Part shown: one piece after another, positions 4,816 to 6,228 of the stretch
Layout of the letters: each line of letters starts with the position of its first letter
How positions within the stretch are numbered: position 1 is the stretch's first letter
Source of the DNA: Dehalococcoidia bacterium
Lineage (GTDB): Bacteria; Chloroflexota; Dehalococcoidia; GIF9; AB-539-J10
Direction of reading: 5' to 3'
Assembly (NCBI GenBank): GCA_030669525.1
Contig: DAOVDO010000058.1
Coordinates: 1-6,228, forward strand
Length of the DNA stretch: 6,228 nucleotides
The notes under the pieces: generated by a model
What the model saw: only the letters and a program-made list of their open reading frames with translations
Told to the model about the DNA's origin: nothing
The model's database searches: none
Position numbers and translations under genes: made by a program

Positions 4816-5331
4816 TCAGATATTCTCCCCCTGGAATACGCCCTGATAGCCCTGATTAACCACCTGACCCAGCTGGAAGAAGACAAGTTGAACAATACGG
4901 GCATTACTGTACAGGCGGAAGCCGTTGATGTTATACACTACCAGCAGGGATTCCGACCTGCCAGAGTATCCGGCATCCCAGACTGCGGTATGAACACTTA
5001 CTCCGCAACGAAGGAGACTGGAGCGAGGAAAGCCAAGAGCCATGATGTTTTTGGGAAGATGAACAACCTCATTATAGGTAACCAGGTAGCATCCTGCTGG
5101 AAGGTATGTAGCTCCCGAATCATCAAAGACTAAAGGGGATTTGCTGGAAGGGACTCTATCCATATTTTCCAAGCCTATGCTGCCCAATGAGGAGAGTGAG
5201 GCTATCTCCTTGACAGTTAAGTCAATGCCGTTGGGCTGAATTTGCTCATCAGCGTTGGGCATACCCGTAACTAAGGGTGGCGTAACTTTTAGCAAACCTC
5301 GGATTTCGTCATCTGTAAGAATGTAGGACAT
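4816..5331 (-). CDS. dUTPase / dCTP deaminase family protein (COG0717), likely dUTPase
   Basis: The 171-residue trimer-forming nucleotidohydrolase would hydrolyse dUTP to dUMP and pyrophosphate, keeping uracil out of DNA and feeding dTMP synthesis. Visible motifs are IQPNGIDLTV (31-40), the phosphate-binding PRSSLLRCGV (102-111), AVWDAGYSGRSE (116-127) with candidate catalytic D119, and ARIVQLVFFQL (144-154). The GYQGVFQGENI tail (161-171) resembles the mobile C-terminal motif that closes over the nucleotide. Compared from memory with E. coli dCTP deaminase, the stretch after D119 is two residues longer and the deaminase glutamate (E138 there) is not in register, so dUTPase activity is favoured; this is inference. 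AAGGAG at 5342-5347 is 10 bases upstream of the ATG. It converges on the MFS gene with an 18-base gap. Confidence 0.85.
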   Translation of the reverse strand: MSYILTDDEIRGLLKVTPPLVTGMPNADEQIQPNGIDLTVKEIASLSSLGSIGLENMDRVPSSKSPLVFDDSGATYLPAGCYLVTYNEVVHLPKNIMALGFPRSSLLRCGVSVHTAVWDAGYSGRSESLLVVYNINGFRLYSNARIVQLVFFQLGQVVNQGYQGVFQGENI

Positions 5332-5402
5332 CTATAATCTGCTCCTTAAGTTCGTGCTGTATTTCGTGGTTATCGATATAGTATCATTTTTTAAGCTGTT
5401 CA

Positions 5403-5432
5403 GCCTGCTCAGTGTATTGCTGTATAGCAGGC
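5403..5432. repeat. Bulged hairpin between lipoprotein and dUTPase genes
   Basis: GCCTGCT (5403-5409) pairs perfectly with AGCAGGC (5426-5432), and CAG (5410-5412) with CTG (5420-5422), leaving a 3-base bulge and 7-base loop. It lies in the 192-bp gap between two minus-strand genes. It lacks a T-tract on the minus strand, so it may be an mRNA processing or leader structure rather than a terminator. Confidence 0.35.
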
Positions 5433-5523
5433 ATGGATGAGTGATAGCAGCGATATAGAGGGGTAATCATGCCATCCAGGATAATATGATGTGACACTAT
5501 TTTGTTGCCATGGCTGTGGAACT

Positions 5524-6117
5524 TTAAGAGCTTATGTTGATGATTGTTCCTTGGACTGTAAATTGAGTTATATCCTGGAAATCTTCGTTAGCCAGGCCGA
5601 CCTTGGTTAAATCCAACTCATAAGAACCGCTTTTAGCTAAATCCAGGACTTTAAAGCTTGCTGTAGCCAGCACGCCCGCGGGGCTGGGTACAGAAGTTAC
5701 TCCAACGCGTGCCAGAGCTAGAGTAATCCACCCACTCTGGTTGTCTATCCTGTTTATACCTACCAGTGGGGTGTCTCCCAGGAAGGTTCCTGGCTCGACA
5801 GCTAAAGCCTCCATGACATCGGGATTAAAATCAAGATTTACCTCGCAGCCACTAACGCCCCAGCCTGATGGCTTAACCTTTATCTCAATGGTTATCTCAT
5901 CACCGGGGTGGGCTTCAATGAGCACCGGGCTCAGATATACGCCCTCTGCAGGCTCTGAAGGTGGTGGTGGCTTTGGTGGTGTGGATGATGGTCCCTGTGC
6001 GCAGGTACAAGACACAACCAGGGAGCACAGACATAATATTGCCAGCACGGTGAGGCTGAGCAGGACTTTGTATTTCACCGATGTCTTGTCCATGATTTTA
6101 CCGTTGGTCTGTATCAT
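5524..6117 (-). CDS. Cohesin-domain lipoprotein
   Basis: The 197-residue exported protein has a lysine-bearing start, a hydrophobic core (VLLSLTVLAILCLCSLVVSC) and a lipobox VVSC giving lipidation at C37, then a proline-rich linker (about 43-58: SSTPPKPPPPSEPAEG). A single cohesin-type beta-sandwich domain follows (about 59-196), with GVYLSPVLIEAHPGDEITIE as first strands, GCEVNLDFNPDVMEAL and PGVL-like ASFKV repeats typical of the fold. Cohesins bind dockerins; in non-cellulolytic bacteria they occur in surface proteins of unknown role. The start is uncertain: ATG 6117 has AGGAGG 15 bases upstream, while ATG 6093 (MDKTSVKYK) gives a more standard signal peptide but has no ribosome site. The upstream gene ends at that AGGAGG, suggesting one operon. 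Confidence 0.8.
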   Translation of the reverse strand: MIQTNGKIMDKTSVKYKVLLSLTVLAILCLCSLVVSCTCAQGPSSTPPKPPPPSEPAEGVYLSPVLIEAHPGDEITIEIKVKPSGWGVSGCEVNLDFNPDVMEALAVEPGTFLGDTPLVGINRIDNQSGWITLALARVGVTSVPSPAGVLATASFKVLDLAKSGSYELDLTKVGLANEDFQDITQFTVQGTIINISS

Positions 6118-6136
6118 TAGTTTGTTGCAGTTCCTC

Positions 6137-6228
6137 CTACGGTCCCTCCGTGCTCTGGCTACCTCCAGAAGAATCTCCTGGTATAGGCATGTCGGTGGAT
6201 GTGCCACCAAAGGATTCACTGCTTTCCC
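6137..6228 (-). CDS. C-terminal tail of an upstream gene (partial)
   Basis: On the minus strand the frame from 6226 to the TAG at 6139-6137 is open for 29 codons and encodes a Gly/Ser/Thr/Pro-rich tail (ESSESFGGTSTDMPIPGD, then SSGGSQSTEGP). The composition resembles the low-complexity end of a secreted or surface protein. The TAG overlaps the AGGAGG that precedes the cohesin lipoprotein, the usual arrangement for consecutive genes of one operon. Nothing in the tail identifies the family; the rest lies beyond the window. Confidence 0.5.
   Translation of the reverse strand, partial: ESSESFGGTSTDMPIPGDSSGGSQSTEGP

Noticed and set aside
4888..5133. 81-codon open frame on the plus strand
   Set aside because: It is antisense to the dUTPase gene, whose family motifs are clear, and has no recognisable domain of its own.
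6118..6219. N-terminal extension of the lipoprotein reading frame up to the ATG at 6219
   Set aside because: The extension encodes an Arg-rich stretch unlike a signal peptide, overlaps the Ser/Gly-rich tail of the upstream gene in another frame, and lies upstream of the AGGAGG site.

Overview
The window looks like a piece of a bacterial chromosome, most likely from an uncultured Chloroflexota (Dehalococcoidia-like) organism. The bacterial call rests on TTGACA/TATAAT-type promoters, Shine-Dalgarno sites and a tRNA gene with an encoded CCA end. The lineage call is inference only, from a cohesin-type lipoprotein, a COG0717 dUTPase of the type common in archaea and Chloroflexota, and an OFA-like MFS carrier. 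No marker gene fixes the taxonomy.

Left part (1-1251): the 3' portion of a tRNA-Leu(UAG) gene, cut by the window edge, is followed by a DUF433 antitoxin / DUF5615 PIN-like toxin pair. The last 18 bases of the tRNA plus two flanking bases recur exactly at 1232-1251. Positions 57-1251 therefore look like a small integrated islet bounded by att-like direct repeats, with no integrase of its own. Each tRNA-end copy is followed, at the same distance, by two GGTAA...TTACC-type palindromes that start exactly 67 bp apart.

Middle part (1252-3440): two more toxin-antitoxin modules. The first (+ strand, A/T-rich) is an XRE-HTH plus Panacea/SocA-like (DUF4065) antitoxin with a RelE/ParE-like toxin. The second (- strand) is an AbrB/MazE-type antitoxin with a RelE-family toxin. 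The two are convergent, and each has an inverted repeat overlapping its predicted -10 box, as expected for autorepression. In all three modules the antitoxin comes first and its stop codon shares one base with the toxin start (TAATG, TAGTG, TAATG).

Right part (3431-6228): more ordinary chromosomal content. A 12-TM MFS transporter (+) appears to be read from an AUA codon, since recognisable coding sequence extends upstream of the first ATG and contains no ATG, GTG or TTG. It converges on a dUTPase/dCTP-deaminase family gene (-). Upstream of that on the same strand are a cohesin-domain lipoprotein and, at the window edge, the C-terminal tail of another gene whose stop lies at the lipoprotein's ribosome-binding site.

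Overall, the most notable content is a tRNA-anchored cluster of three toxin-antitoxin modules with remnants of site-specific integration, next to housekeeping and cell-surface genes.
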